The notes under the pieces were generated by a model. It was not told where the DNA came from, made no database searches, and was given only the letters and a program-made list of their open reading frames with translations. A program made the translations under genes and the position numbers. Positions 12,125-21,765 of a DNA stretch of 64,000 nucleotides are shown here, in pieces. Each line of letters begins with the position of its first letter. Position 1 is the first letter of the stretch. The stretch comes from an uncultured Ectothiorhodospiraceae bacterium (GTDB lineage: Bacteria; Pseudomonadota; Gammaproteobacteria; XJ16; Halofilaceae), in assembly GCA_913055615.1 (NCBI GenBank), contig CAJXKK010000004.1:62001-126000 (forward strand). Reading direction: 5' to 3'.

Positions 12125-12211
12125 TGGTGCCGAGGAGAGGACTTGAACCTCCACGGGGTTTCCCCCACTAGCACCTGAAGCTAGCGCGTCTACCAATTCC
12201 GCCACCTCGGC
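12125..12211 (-). tRNA. tRNA-Leu (anticodon CAG)
   Basis: On the minus strand a 7-bp acceptor stem GCCGAGG/CCTCGGC encloses a D-arm with GGTAGACGC, an anticodon stem CTAGC/GCTAG with loop TTCAGGT (anticodon CAG), a long variable arm closed by GGGG/CCCC and the TpsiC loop GGTTCAAGTCC. The discriminator A and CCA are encoded (CCA at 12127-12125). It is convergent with purA and divergent from rnr; a tRNA-Leu at this place is common in gammaproteobacteria. Confidence 0.97.
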
Positions 12212-12312
12212 ATGGTGGTGGGCCCGCCGGGCCAACCCGGCGAGCGCGAAAATCTACAAGGCGTAACGCCGCCTGTCAACGACAACGATCAAACAACGGA
12301 GCGAGTCCATCC

Positions 12313-14688
12313 ATGGCGTCCCGCCAAAAGCGCAAAACCCCGAAGGACCCGAACGCGGAGCGTGAAGCCGCCCGCTACGCCCGCCCGATCGCGAGCCGCG
12401 ACGCCCTCCTGCGCCTGCTGCACGACGCGGCCGAGCCGATGTCTTATGACGAGGTCGCTGCAGCCCTCGAACTGACCCACGAGGACGACCTCGAGGCACT
12501 GCGGCGTCGCCTGAAGGCGATGGTGCGCGACGGCCAGCTGCTGCTGAACCGCCGCGAGGGCTACCTGCCGGTCGATTCGGAGAATCTCGTCCGCGGGCGG
12601 ATTATCGCGCACCCGGACGGCTTCGGGTTCCTGGTGCCGGACGAGGGCGGTGGCGATCTGTATATGAACCAGCGCGAAATGCGCGCGCTGATGCATGGGG
12701 ACCGGATCGTCGCCCGGCTCACCGGAGTCGACCGGCGCGGGCGGCGCGAGGGCGCGATCGCCGAGATTCTGGAGCGTGCCAACTCCACGGTTGTCGGGCG
12801 GCTGGTGGTCGAGAGTGGCGTCACCGTACTCGTGCCCGACAACAAGCGGATTGTCCAGGACGTCCTGATCCCGAATGACAAACTGGAAGGCGCGCGCGAC
12901 GGCCAGATCGCCGTCGCCGAGATCACCGACCAGCCGACCTACCGCCGGCAGCCGGTCGGGCGCATCACCAGCATCCTCGGCGATCGGATGGCGGCGGGCA
13001 TGGAGGTTGATGTCGCGATCAACTCGCACGGGATCCCGTGCGACTGGCCGGAGGCCGTCGAGCGCGAGACCGCGGCCATCGAAGACGAGGTCGCGGATGC
13101 CGACAAGAATAAGCGCAAAGACCTGCGGAAGCTGCCGCTGGTGACCATCGACGGGGCCGACTCGAAGGATTTCGACGACGCGGTCTACTGCGAATCGAAG
13201 TGGAATGGCTGGCGCCTGGTCGTCGCCATCGCGGATGTCGGTGCGTACGTCCGCGAGGGCACCGAGCTCGATGCCGAGGCGCAGCGCCGCGGCACCTCGG
13301 TGTACTTCCCGAACCGGGTCGTCCCGATGCTTCCGGAGAAGCTGTCCAATGGCCTGTGCTCGATCAATCCGGAAGTGGATCGGCTGTGCCTTGCGGCCGA
13401 TCTGCGCATCGGCAGGGACGGTACGGTCGAGCGCATCCGTTTCGTCGAGGGCGTCATGCGCAGCCACGCGAGGCTGACGTACGATGACGTCGCGAACATC
13501 CTGCTGCGCGGCGACGAGGACACGCGCAGGCGCTTCTCGAAAGTGGTTCCCCATCTAGAAAACCTGAAGGGGCTCTTCAACGTCCTGCTTCAGGCGCGCC
13601 GGCGGCGTGGTGCGATCGAGTTCGACTCGACCGAGACCGAGATCCAGTTCGATGACGATGGCCGCATCGACTCGATCGAGCCGGTGGAACGCAACGATGC
13701 CCATCGGATCATCGAGGAGTGCATGGTGACCGCGAACGTCGCCGCCGCCCGTTATCTGCGCAAGCACAAGATGCCCGCGCTCTATCGCGTGCATAACGGT
13801 CCCGAGGGCGACCAGGTCGATGAACTGCGGACCTTCCTCGCCGAGCGCGGTCTGCGCCTGGGCGGCGGCAGTGAGCCCAGTGCGAAGGATTTCTCGCGCG
13901 TACTGGAGGAGGCGGCCAACCGCCCGGATGCCTATCTGATCCAGACCGTCATGCTGCGCTCGATGCAGCGGGCGGTGTATCAGCCCGACTGCACCGGCCA
14001 TTTCGGTCTCGGCCTTGATGAATACGCGCATTTCACGTCCCCCATCCGCCGCTACCCGGACCTGCTCGTGCACCGCGCGATCAAGCATCGGCTCAACGGC
14101 GGCAAGCCGCGCAATTACAGCTACGAGCATGAGGACATGGTGCGCTTCGGTGACCACTGCTCGCTCACCGAGCGCCGCGCCGACGAAGCCACGCGTGATG
14201 TCGAGGCGGTGCTCAAGTGCCAGTACATGCAGGAGCATGTCGGTACCGAGTTCGACGGCCTGATCACCGGCGTTACCTCGTTCGGCGTCTTCGTGGTTCT
14301 GAACTCGATGTACGCCGAGGGGCTGGTGCACGTCACCTCGCTGCCGAAGGACTATTATCACTTCGATCCGGCCGGCCACAGCCTCACCGGCGAGCGCTCG
14401 GGCCGGGTGTATCGCCCCGGCGATCCGATGCGCGTGCGCGTCACGCGGGTCGACATCGACGAGCGCAAGATCGATTTCGATCCGGCCGGCGACGCGGACG
14501 GTGCCGGCACCGGCACGCGCAAACCGGCTCGGGAAGGCGGCCGGGGACGGTCGGACCGGAACAGTTCGTCGAAGAAAAAGGCGGCCAGCAAGAAGAAGGC
14601 GAGCAGCAAGAAGAAGAGCAGCGGCCGGCGCCGCTCCCGCAGAAAGTCGGCCGCCGCCGGCGGGGCCGAGGGCAAGGGCGGTGATTGA
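12313..14688 (+). CDS. rnr: ribonuclease R
   Basis: A 791-residue 3'-5' exoribonuclease that degrades structured RNA and takes part in trans-translation quality control. Order: N-terminal helix-turn-helix (residues 20-90), two cold-shock domains, RNB catalytic domain (from about residue 265; TIDGADSKDFDDAVY carries the metal-binding Asp residues, and FTSPIRRYPDLLVHR follows), S1 domain (about 625-710), and a Lys/Ser/Arg-rich tail (residues 735-791) that may contact RNA or ribosomes. The tail is long but of the usual kind. rlmB follows 27 bp later. Confidence 0.97.
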   Translation: MASRQKRKTPKDPNAEREAARYARPIASRDALLRLLHDAAEPMSYDEVAAALELTHEDDLEALRRRLKAMVRDGQLLLNRREGYLPVDSENLVRGRIIAHPDGFGFLVPDEGGGDLYMNQREMRALMHGDRIVARLTGVDRRGRREGAIAEILERANSTVVGRLVVESGVTVLVPDNKRIVQDVLIPNDKLEGARDGQIAVAEITDQPTYRRQPVGRITSILGDRMAAGMEVDVAINSHGIPCDWPEAVERETAAIEDEVADADKNKRKDLRKLPLVTIDGADSKDFDDAVYCESKWNGWRLVVAIADVGAYVREGTELDAEAQRRGTSVYFPNRVVPMLPEKLSNGLCSINPEVDRLCLAADLRIGRDGTVERIRFVEGVMRSHARLTYDDVANILLRGDEDTRRRFSKVVPHLENLKGLFNVLLQARRRRGAIEFDSTETEIQFDDDGRIDSIEPVERNDAHRIIEECMVTANVAAARYLRKHKMPALYRVHNGPEGDQVDELRTFLAERGLRLGGGSEPSAKDFSRVLEEAANRPDAYLIQTVMLRSMQRAVYQPDCTGHFGLGLDEYAHFTSPIRRYPDLLVHRAIKHRLNGGKPRNYSYEHEDMVRFGDHCSLTERRADEATRDVEAVLKCQYMQEHVGTEFDGLITGVTSFGVFVVLNSMYAEGLVHVTSLPKDYYHFDPAGHSLTGERSGRVYRPGDPMRVRVTRVDIDERKIDFDPAGDADGAGTGTRKPAREGGRGRSDRNSSSKKKAASKKKASSKKKSSGRRRSRRKSAAAGGAEGKGGD

Positions 14689-14715
14689 TGCCGCTGCGCC
14701 GCGCGTGGGGCTGGC

Positions 14716-15492
14716 ATGAGCGGCCGCGGGCGCTGGATCGGGGGTATCAATCCGGTCCACGCCGCGGTCAGCCAGGGCGCCGGCCGCGTGCGGCGCGTAT
14801 GGGTCGACCGCAAGCGCGATGACCGCCGCCTGCGCACGCTGGTCGAACAGGCCGAGGCGGCCGGTATCGCGGTCGAGCGGGTCACGGCAAAGGCGCTGGG
14901 CCGGCATCTCCCCGAGGTCCGCCACCAGGGCGTGGCCGCCGAGGTGGTGGATGGCGACACGCTGGACGAGTCGGCGCTGATCGCCCACCTCCAGGGGGTG
15001 AGTCACCACGCGTTGATCGTCGCCCTGGACGGTGTGCAGGACCCGCACAATCTCGGTGCCTGTATCCGTTCGGCGGAGGCGGCTGGGGCCGATGCGCTGA
15101 TTGTGCCGCGTGACGGTGCGGCGCGCCTGACACCGACCGTCGAACGCACGGCGGCCGGCGCGGCCCAGTGGCTGCCCGTGGCCGCGGTCAATAACCTCGC
15201 CCGCACCCTCGGCGATCTGCGCGAGCTGGGTCTGTGGGTCGTCGGGACCGCCGGCGACGCGCCGCAGACGCTTTGGAGCGCCGATCTGCGTGTACCGGTG
15301 GTCCTCGTACTCGGCAGCGAGGAGAAGGGCATGCGGCCCGGCGTGCGCCAGCGCTGCGATATGACGGTCCGTATCCCGCTGGTGGGCCGCACCGACAGCC
15401 TCAACGTATCCGTGGCCACGGGCGTGTGCCTGTTCGAGGCGTTGCGCCAGCGCGGAGCGGCGCAGGTGGATCAGTCGTCCGGCGGCGGGTGA
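14716..15492 (+). CDS. rlmB: 23S rRNA (guanosine-2'-O-)-methyltransferase RlmB
   Basis: A 258-residue SpoU/TrmH-family enzyme that methylates the ribose of G2251 in the 23S rRNA P-loop. Substrate-binding N-domain (residues 1-75, GINPVHAAV) then the SPOUT domain with ALDGVQDPHNLGACIRSAEA, LVLGSEEKGMRPGVRQRCD and IPLVGRTDSLNVSVATGVCLFEA, the three SpoU motifs. Its last 22 bp overlap the 3' end of the convergent carbonic anhydrase gene. Confidence 0.96.
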   Translation: MSGRGRWIGGINPVHAAVSQGAGRVRRVWVDRKRDDRRLRTLVEQAEAAGIAVERVTAKALGRHLPEVRHQGVAAEVVDGDTLDESALIAHLQGVSHHALIVALDGVQDPHNLGACIRSAEAAGADALIVPRDGAARLTPTVERTAAGAAQWLPVAAVNNLARTLGDLRELGLWVVGTAGDAPQTLWSADLRVPVVLVLGSEEKGMRPGVRQRCDMTVRIPLVGRTDSLNVSVATGVCLFEALRQRGAAQVDQSSGGG

Positions 15493-16091
15493 TCCGGGCC
15501 GGGGGGCTCGACGGTGCAATCGAGGTCGTGCAGGAGCCCATCCTTGAGCCGGTAGATCAGGCCATGGATCAGGGTCTGACGACCGGCCGCCCAGGCGCGC
15601 CGCATGATCGGCGTATCCGCGATCCGCAGCACACCGCTGCGTACGTTGAGTTCCGATAGCCGGTCGCGCCGAGTCTCTTCGTCCGGGATGGCATCGAGTT
15701 GCGGCGCGTGGCTGCGGGTGAGCCGGCGGATCGGTTCCAGCCAGTGGTCGGCCAGGCCGTGCAGTTCGTCCTCGGTGGCCGCCTTCACGCCGCCGCAGCC
15801 GTAATGCCCGCAGACAATGATCTTGTCGATGCCGAGCACGTCGACGGCGTACTCGAGCGCGCTCAGCATGCTCATGTCTGAGGAATGGACGACGTTGGCG
15901 ACGTTGCGATGGACGAAGACCTCACCCGGGTCCAGCCCCACGATGACGTTGGCCGGCACGCGGCTGTCGGCGCAGCCGATCCAGAAATATTCGGGGCGCT
16001 GCAGCGCCGCCAGTCGCGGGAAGTAGTCCGGTTCGTTGTGGCGGATCCCCTCCGACCACTCCCTGTTGAGGCTGAGCAGCTTGTCGACCAT
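15471..16091 (-). CDS. can: beta-carbonic anhydrase
   Basis: A 206-residue enzyme interconverting CO2 and bicarbonate. Zinc ligands are visible in CADSRVP (Cys, Asp-Arg dyad) and HYGCGG (His and Cys), as in E. coli Can. A plain cytoplasmic protein without signal peptide. It is the first gene of the inorganic-carbon island and shares the minus strand with the LysR regulator. Convergent overlap with rlmB by 22 bp suggests a recent, tight junction. Cytoplasmic carbonic anhydrase next to a DAB pump would equilibrate the accumulated bicarbonate. Confidence 0.96.
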   Translation of the reverse strand: MVDKLLSLNREWSEGIRHNEPDYFPRLAALQRPEYFWIGCADSRVPANVIVGLDPGEVFVHRNVANVVHSSDMSMLSALEYAVDVLGIDKIIVCGHYGCGGVKAATEDELHGLADHWLEPIRRLTRSHAPQLDAIPDEETRRDRLSELNVRSGVLRIADTPIMRRAWAAGRQTLIHGLIYRLKDGLLHDLDCTVEPPGPDHPPPDD

Positions 16092-16203
16092 GAGTGGCGT
16101 GACTCCCTCGTGAGCGGGCCCGGTCCCGGTCTTGGAGCGGGCGGTTAACGTCAGGAATCAGCATACAGCTGGTGTGTTGCCCCTGGCCATATCGCGGTGA
16201 CCG

Positions 16204-17121
16204 TTATGGTCCGCGTGCGTTACCGGCGGCATCCTGCAGCGGATCCGGATCGCCCGCCCCGAGAAGCTCCCGGACCAGCGGATTCGGGAAGCGCCGCGCC
16301 ACGGTTACGGCATAGAAGGTCTCCGTGAGGTCCGGCACGCGGGCGGCTTCCACGAGCATGCCCGATGCCAGTTCGTCCTTGATCACGATCGCCGGGACGA
16401 GCGCGAGACCGAGCCCCTCACGCGCCATCAGGCGGATCATCGCCATATCATCGATCTCCGCGGCGATCCGGGGGCGTATGCCGAGCCGATCGACCAGCGC
16501 ATCGAACGCGACCCGGAGGTTGTTCTCGGGCGTCGGCAGGATCACGGCATGCCCGCGCAGCAGGTCTGCGATCTCCATCCCCGTGTCCACGGTATCGGCG
16601 GTGCCGACCAGACTGAGGGGTTGTTCCGCGACCCGGTGGGTGACGAAGGGGGTGACAGCATCGGCCGGCGGCGCCTGGTTGACCAGCACGATGTCCAGCT
16701 GCAGCGATTCGAGTGCCTGCATCAGTTCGCCCGCGCCGCCCGAGCGGAGTATGACCTCCACGTCGGGTCGCCCGAGTACGGGGCGCAGGAAGCCGATCTG
16801 GAAGTTGCGCGACAGGGTGGCCAGGGCGCCGACGCGCAGCGCACGCCGGACGCCCTCGGACTGGGCGAGCGTAGCCACCAGTTCATCGCCGGCGGCGAAA
16901 ATGGCATCGGCATGATCAAGCGCGATCCGGCCCGCCTCTGTAAGGTGGAGGCGACGGCCACGGCGCTCGAACAGCGCGTGCCCGAGACGCTCCTCCAGCT
17001 TGCGTATCTGCACCGATAGGACCGACTGTGACAGGTGCAGGCGCTCGGCCGCGCGGCTCAGGCCGCCTGCATGGGCAACGGCCTGGAAATGGTGCAGGTG
17101 CCTGTAATTGATCTCGCGCAT
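16204..17121 (-). CDS. LysR-family regulator of the DAB operon
   Basis: A 305-residue LysR-type regulator: winged HTH at residues 1-65 (YRHLHHFQAVAHAGGLSRAA then LHLSQSVLSVQIRKLEERLG) and a periplasmic-binding-like effector domain (about 90-295). The ATG at 17121 gives the canonical LysR N-terminus; an upstream extension to 17196 would cross the divergent promoter. It is transcribed away from dabB, the usual geometry for a LysR regulator and its target. CbbR/CcmR-type regulators control CO2-response genes in autotrophs; the effector here is unknown. Confidence 0.9.
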   Translation of the reverse strand: MREINYRHLHHFQAVAHAGGLSRAAERLHLSQSVLSVQIRKLEERLGHALFERRGRRLHLTEAGRIALDHADAIFAAGDELVATLAQSEGVRRALRVGALATLSRNFQIGFLRPVLGRPDVEVILRSGGAGELMQALESLQLDIVLVNQAPPADAVTPFVTHRVAEQPLSLVGTADTVDTGMEIADLLRGHAVILPTPENNLRVAFDALVDRLGIRPRIAAEIDDMAMIRLMAREGLGLALVPAIVIKDELASGMLVEAARVPDLTETFYAVTVARRFPNPLVRELLGAGDPDPLQDAAGNARGP

Positions 17122-17128
17122 CGTTTCA

Positions 17129-17171
17129 TTATGCGTAACGATTTGTTGCAAACAATAAACTTTTTTATATG
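17129..17171 (+). promoter_or_regulatory. divergent LysR/dabB promoter with palindromic operators
   Basis: The AT-rich gap holds TTGTT-GCA-AACAA (17143-17155), a perfect inverted repeat, and TTATGCGTAA (17129-17138), a second short palindrome. A possible dabB promoter, TTGTTG (17143-17148), 17 bp, TATATG (17166-17171), overlaps the first palindrome. The arrangement fits LysR autoregulation and control of dabBA. Confidence 0.4.
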
Positions 17172-17219
17172 AACCGGTAACACTAGGATTGCGCACCTGA
17201 TTCTGCCGCGGGAGTCACT

Positions 17220-18806
17220 ATGGAGTCGGCTTTGCTCATGCTCGTCGCGCCGGCGGTTTTACTGTTGGCGGCGCGCGATGCGTTGCGCACACCGGGCCGT
17301 CGCCCGGGCGGTTGCCTGCGTCGCGCCGAGATCGCGGCCCTGGTCGCGCTCGCGGCCGCAGTCGGTGCCGTAGCGCTGCGGATCGCTCTTGGTCCCGTTA
17401 CGGCCGCTCTGCCCACGCCGCTGGGGCCGATCGCGCTGGTCCGCCTCGACTGGGTCAGCGTATCCATGCTGGCGCTGGTGGCCTTCGTCGGTTGGGTCGT
17501 GTTGCGCTACGCGCGTGTCTACCTGGATGGTGAGGACGGGCAGGGCGCTTTCACGGGCTGGCTCTGCTCAACGCTGGCGATGGTGCTGCTGCTGGTGCAG
17601 GCGGGCCACCTCGTCATTTTCGCCGCCGCCTGGATCGGCACGAGCCTGTGCCTGCATCACCTGCTCCTGTTCTATCCGAAACGCGCGGCGGCGGTACGCG
17701 GTGCGCGCAAGAAGTTCGTTGTCGCGCGCGCCGGCGACGCCGCCGTGCTGGTCGCATTCGGTCTGCTGTTCTGGTGGTTCGGCACGGGCGACATCGCGGC
17801 GCTGAACGCCGCGGCGGCCGCGGGTGCCGGCAGCGGGGTCATCGTCGTTGCCGCCGGCGGACTCGCCGTCGCGGCGCTGCTGAAGTCCGCGCAGTTCCCG
17901 ACTCATGGCTGGCTGACCGAGGTCATGGAAACGCCGACCCCGGTATCGGCGCTGTTGCACGCCGGCGTGGTGAACGCGGGGGGCTTCCTGCTGATCCGCT
18001 TCGCCGATGTCATGCTGCTCGCGCCGGGTATCCTGGCCGTGCTCGTGATGATCGGTGGATTCACCGCGTTGTTCGCCTGTCTGGTCATGCTGGCGCAGCC
18101 GGCGGTGAAGACCTCGCTGGCCTGGTCCACGATCGGCCAGATGGGCTTCATGATCCTGCAGTGCGGCCTGGCCCTGTTCCCGCTGGCGCTGCTGCACATC
18201 CTCGCCCACTCGCTGTACAAGGCGCACGCCTTCCTCGCCTCGGGCGGTGCCGTCGAGCGTGTCGCCGCTATCCATCGGCCGGGCCCGGTGGCGGTGCCGA
18301 GAGGCGCCGCGGTCGGCCGGGCCTTTCTCGCCGCGCTGGCGATCTACGCGGCGGTTGGCGTGGTCTTCGGGTTCGATGACAAGTCCCCGCAGGCCATCGT
18401 CCTCGGCGGCATCCTCGTGCTCGGCGTCGCCTATCTGCTCGCGCAGGGCCTGGCCGATGCCGCGCCGCGCGCTCTGACCCGGCGGACCGCGCTGTACTCG
18501 GTCGCAGCCGCGGTCGCCTATTTCGCGCTGCAGACCGGCGTGACCCATCTGACCGCTCCCACGCTGCCGCCGACACCGGCGCCGGGTCCGCTGGAGTGGT
18601 TCCTGCTGGTGTTGATCGTGGTCAGCTTCGGTGCCGTCGCCGTGGCACAGGCGATGTTCCCTCTCTGGTCACACCACCCGGCCGCGGCGGGCGTGCGGGT
18701 GCATCTGGCCAATGGGCTCTATGCCAACGCGGTCTTCGACCGCCTCCTCGGCGGCTGGTCCAGCCGCACGGCTTCCGGAACAGGGGAGGTCCACAGTGAT
18801 CGATAA
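17220..18806 (+). CDS. dabB: DAB inorganic carbon pump membrane subunit DabB
   Basis: A 528-residue NuoL/Mrp-like proton-conducting membrane protein with about 13-14 hydrophobic segments. The conserved Lys in [32 protein letters not shown] marks the antiporter-like fold. In characterised DAB systems this subunit couples an ion gradient to CO2 hydration by DabA. Its 3' end overlaps the dabA start by 11 bp. The only NuoL-like gene here, with no other nuo or mrp genes, which excludes complex I. Confidence 0.93.
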   Translation: MESALLMLVAPAVLLLAARDALRTPGRRPGGCLRRAEIAALVALAAAVGAVALRIALGPVTAALPTPLGPIALVRLDWVSVSMLALVAFVGWVVLRYARVYLDGEDGQGAFTGWLCSTLAMVLLLVQAGHLVIFAAAWIGTSLCLHHLLLFYPKRAAAVRGARKKFVVARAGDAAVLVAFGLLFWWFGTGDIAALNAAAAAGAGSGVIVVAAGGLAVAALLKSAQFPTHGWLTEVMETPTPVSALLHAGVVNAGGFLLIRFADVMLLAPGILAVLVMIGGFTALFACLVMLAQPAVKTSLAWSTIGQMGFMILQCGLALFPLALLHILAHSLYKAHAFLASGGAVERVAAIHRPGPVAVPRGAAVGRAFLAALAIYAAVGVVFGFDDKSPQAIVLGGILVLGVAYLLAQGLADAAPRALTRRTALYSVAAAVAYFALQTGVTHLTAPTLPPTPAPGPLEWFLLVLIVVSFGAVAVAQAMFPLWSHHPAAAGVRVHLANGLYANAVFDRLLGGWSSRTASGTGEVHSDR

Positions 18807-21207
18807 CGCGCAGCATCCCGCAACCGCCCCCCGGTCGGTCGTCGATGCGGTGGACTCCGCCGTGCGCAGGATCCCGCCGGCCTGGCCGTTGTCGGCTGCC
18901 GTGGCGGTCAATCCCTTCCTCGGCCAGACCGGCGAGCCGCTGTGGCAGGCGCAGGCGCGGCTGCGTCGCGTCGGCGGGAGCCGGGCGACGCCATCACGGG
19001 CGTGGTATCAGCAGCGCATCGCGAACGGCCGGATCACCGATGAGGATCTCGCAGCGGCGCTCGAGGCGGCACCGGTGTCGTCGCGCCCGGCCAATATCGA
19101 CACACTGAAGGCGGCGGCGTCCACGCCCGCCCCGCGGCCGGTCGCGGTCGCGACCGTCGCGGAACTCGCCCAGTCCGTATCAGGGATCGATTGGCCCGGC
19201 CTGATCGCCGAGCGCATCGGTGCCTGGGCGGCATCCTGGTTCGATGAGGGTCAGGCGCTGTGGGTGGCGCCCGCGCACCGGGGCGTTTACGACGCATGGC
19301 GCTGGGAGGCCACCCATGACCTTACGCCCGAGATCCAGGGGTTGCGCGGATTCGCGCGCCACGTGGCCGATGCGCCGGATACCCCGGATCGCGCGATCGC
19401 CCGGGCCGTTGATCGGCTCGGGCTGTCCGCGGCCGCGCTCGAAACGGCCTTTCACCGGCTGCTGATGACCCTGGGCGGCTGGTCGCAGTACGCGCGCTAT
19501 CGCCTCTGGCAGGCCGAGCTGCGCGGTGAGACCGACTCGACCGCGGCGGAACTGCTGGCGGTCCGGCTGGTGTGGGAGGAGGCGCTGTTCGAGCAGTACG
19601 GCGATGCGCTGCGCGCCGGCTGGGTCGAGAGTGTCGAGCGTCATGCGCGGCCAGTCGTCGCCGAGACCGACGATGTGATCGATGCCGTACTGCAGGACGC
19701 CGCGGAGCGCGCCGAACAGCGCTCGCTGGCGGCGGCGCTCGGTGGCGCGGTGGCTGCGGCGACCGATGAACGCCCGGCGCTGCAGGCGGCGTTCTGCATC
19801 GATGTCCGCTCCGAGGTGTTCCGCCGGGCACTGGAGTCGATCGACGGGCGGATCCGTACCCTCGGGTTCGCCGGTTTCTTCGGCGTGGCGACCGCGCACA
19901 GGCGCTTCGCCTCCGATGTCGAGGAGCCGCGACTGCCGGTTCTGCTCAACGCGACCGTGCACAGCTGTGCGACCCCTGACCATCAGCTCGATTCTGACCG
20001 GCGAGCGCGCATCCTGGCGCGGGCGAAAAGGGCCTGGGGGCGGTTCAAGTTGGCCGCTGTATCATCATTCGCGTTCGTTGAGGCGATGGGCCCGGTCTAC
20101 GCCGGCAAGCTGGTCCGCGACACGGTCGGCTTGCCGGGGCACCGCCACCGCCACGATCCACCACCGCGATTCGTGCCCGAACTCGGGGAACAGGCCCGGA
20201 TCGACGCGGCGGAGCGGGTGCTGCGGGCGATGTCGCTGACGCGCGGTTTCGCGCGGGTGGTCGTCATCGCGGGCCACGGCGCCGAGGTCGTCAACAATCC
20301 CCATGCGAGCGCATTGCAGTGCGGCGCCTGTGGCGGTTACTCCGGCGAGGTCAACGCGCGCCTGCTGGCGGGGCTGCTGAATGACCGGAGCGTGCGCGAA
20401 GGGGTCGCCGGGCGCGGCATCGAGATCCCGGAAGATACCGTCTTCCTGGCCGCCCTGCACGACACGACCACGGATACCGTCGAGCTCTTCGATGGCGATC
20501 TCGACACACAGGGACACGGGGATGACCTGGCTCGTGTGCGCCGCTGGCTCGCCGCCGCGGGTGCCGTCGCACGCAGCGAACGGATGCTGCGGCTGCCGCG
20601 CGGCGGCGCGGGCGGCGAGCCGCGGCGCCGGGCGCGGGACTGGTCCGAGATCCGGCCCGAATGGGGCCTGGCGGGGTGTAACGCCTTTATCGCGGCACCG
20701 CGCGCCCGCACGGCCGGCCGGCAGCTCGAGGGCAGGGCGTTCCTGCACGACTACGACTGGCGCCTGGATGAGGGCTACGGTGTACTTGAACTGATCCTGA
20801 CCGCGCCCGTGGTCGTAGCCAGCTGGATCAGCCTGCAGTACTACGGCTCGGCCGTGATCCCGGAGCACTTCGGCGGCGGCAACAAGCTGCTGCACAACGT
20901 CACCGGCGGCATCGGCGTCGTCGAGGGCAACGGCGGCCTGCTGCGCACCGGCCTGCCGTGGCAGTCGGTACACGACGGCGAGCGCCTGGTGCACGAACCG
21001 TTGCGCCTGACCGTCTGTGTCGAGGCACCGACCGAAGCGATCACCGACATCCTCGATCGTTACCCCGACGTGCGCGCGCTGTTCGACAACGGCTGGCTCC
21101 ACCTGTTCGCCCTCGACGACGCCGGCCACATGGCCAGCCGCTACGTCGGCAACCTGCAATGGCAGCCCCTGGAGGGCGAGCCGAGCGTCGCCAGCGCTTC
21201 GGGGTGA
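18796..21207 (+). CDS. dabA: DAB inorganic carbon pump catalytic subunit DabA (DUF2309)
   Basis: An 803-residue DUF2309 protein. Putative zinc site: Cys and Asp in [12 protein letters not shown], His in [14 protein letters not shown] and Cys in [11 protein letters not shown], matching the beta-carbonic-anhydrase-like ligands described for DabA. The GTG at 18796 follows GGGAGG (18784-18789); the longer open frame lies inside dabB. With DabB it should make a vectorial CO2-hydrating pump that accumulates bicarbonate. No carboxysome or Rubisco gene is in the window, so autotrophy cannot be proven from here. Confidence 0.94.
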   Translation: MIDNAQHPATAPRSVVDAVDSAVRRIPPAWPLSAAVAVNPFLGQTGEPLWQAQARLRRVGGSRATPSRAWYQQRIANGRITDEDLAAALEAAPVSSRPANIDTLKAAASTPAPRPVAVATVAELAQSVSGIDWPGLIAERIGAWAASWFDEGQALWVAPAHRGVYDAWRWEATHDLTPEIQGLRGFARHVADAPDTPDRAIARAVDRLGLSAAALETAFHRLLMTLGGWSQYARYRLWQAELRGETDSTAAELLAVRLVWEEALFEQYGDALRAGWVESVERHARPVVAETDDVIDAVLQDAAERAEQRSLAAALGGAVAAATDERPALQAAFCIDVRSEVFRRALESIDGRIRTLGFAGFFGVATAHRRFASDVEEPRLPVLLNATVHSCATPDHQLDSDRRARILARAKRAWGRFKLAAVSSFAFVEAMGPVYAGKLVRDTVGLPGHRHRHDPPPRFVPELGEQARIDAAERVLRAMSLTRGFARVVVIAGHGAEVVNNPHASALQCGACGGYSGEVNARLLAGLLNDRSVREGVAGRGIEIPEDTVFLAALHDTTTDTVELFDGDLDTQGHGDDLARVRRWLAAAGAVARSERMLRLPRGGAGGEPRRRARDWSEIRPEWGLAGCNAFIAAPRARTAGRQLEGRAFLHDYDWRLDEGYGVLELILTAPVVVASWISLQYYGSAVIPEHFGGGNKLLHNVTGGIGVVEGNGGLLRTGLPWQSVHDGERLVHEPLRLTVCVEAPTEAITDILDRYPDVRALFDNGWLHLFALDDAGHMASRYVGNLQWQPLEGEPSVASASG

Positions 21208-21223
21208 TTCCGGGAAGGCGGGG

Positions 21224-21620
21224 ACCACGAATGAACACGGATGGACACGAATGCTGGTGCAGCGCATATCGGGTCTTGCGGGAGCTTCGCTGAGAGGCTG
21301 TGTCAGCCCGAACCGTGGAAAAGAACCACAGATGGACACAGATGCAAGCAGATTAAGGTCAAAGGCGGCCGGTCACAGACCGTGAACCCGCGATCCAGTC
21401 TGATCGCCATTTCTTTTGACCTTATCTGTGTTTATCTGCGTCCATCTGTGGTTCTCATACCCCGTTTCAGGACTGACGCGCTTTCAGCGAAGCTGCTGCA
21501 AGCTGTAGGCGCCCGGCGCCAGCATTCGTGTCCATTGCTCGGCGCGTCCATGCGCCTCGCCCCCTTCGGGGCTGGCGCGAAGATTTGCTTCCGGCGAATC
21601 TTTCGTGTTCATTCGTGGTT
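21224..21620. repeat. nested inverted-repeat element between dabA and rpsF
   Basis: Three pairs of inverted arms nest inside each other. Inner: 21323-21363 with 21415-21454, about 40 bp each and mostly identical, built around ACCACAGATGGACACAGAT. Middle: 21283-21306 with 21471-21494 (AGCTTCGCTGA core). Outer: 21224-21257 with 21519-21535 plus 21601-21620, built around ACCACGAATGAACACG; its right arm is split by about 65 bp (see the repeat at 21541-21600). No credible gene lies in the 558-bp gap 21208-21765. Such Watson-like imperfect palindromes with simple ACAGAT/GAATGAACA units recur in many environmental bacterial genomes; I know no established function. Confidence 0.85.
21541..21600 (+). 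repeat. dispersed palindromic repeat, copy 1 (inserted in outer arm)
   Basis: The 60-bp segment aligns with 58642-58699 with one 2-nt gap and roughly 80% identity: shared GGCGCGTCC-TGCGCC, CGCCC, GGCTGGCGCG, GCT-CCGGCG-ATC blocks. It sits exactly where the right outer arm of the nested inverted repeat is split, so it looks inserted. Confidence 0.7.
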
Positions 21621-21765
21621 CTCGGGCTCTTCCCCATTCGAGCCGATTGCGCGCACCCCGACGCGCGGTTACACTGCGCGGCTTGCCGCCGGGTCCAGCC
21701 CGGGGGTGTATCTCCTTGCTCCACCGGGCGTTTCCGGGGGGCTCGCAAACCGAAAGGAGGTTTCC

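Noticed and set aside
13555-15519. 654-codon minus-strand open frame opposite rnr/rlmB
   Set aside because: Antisense shadow of two well-supported genes in GC-rich DNA; no domain, His/Arg/Gln-rich composition.
17220-18806. Complex I NuoL or Mrp antiporter subunit
   Set aside because: No other nuo/mrp genes; directly paired with a DUF2309 gene, which defines DabB.
21224-21620. CRISPR array
   Set aside because: Arms are inverted and nested, not regular direct repeats with unique spacers; no cas genes in the window.
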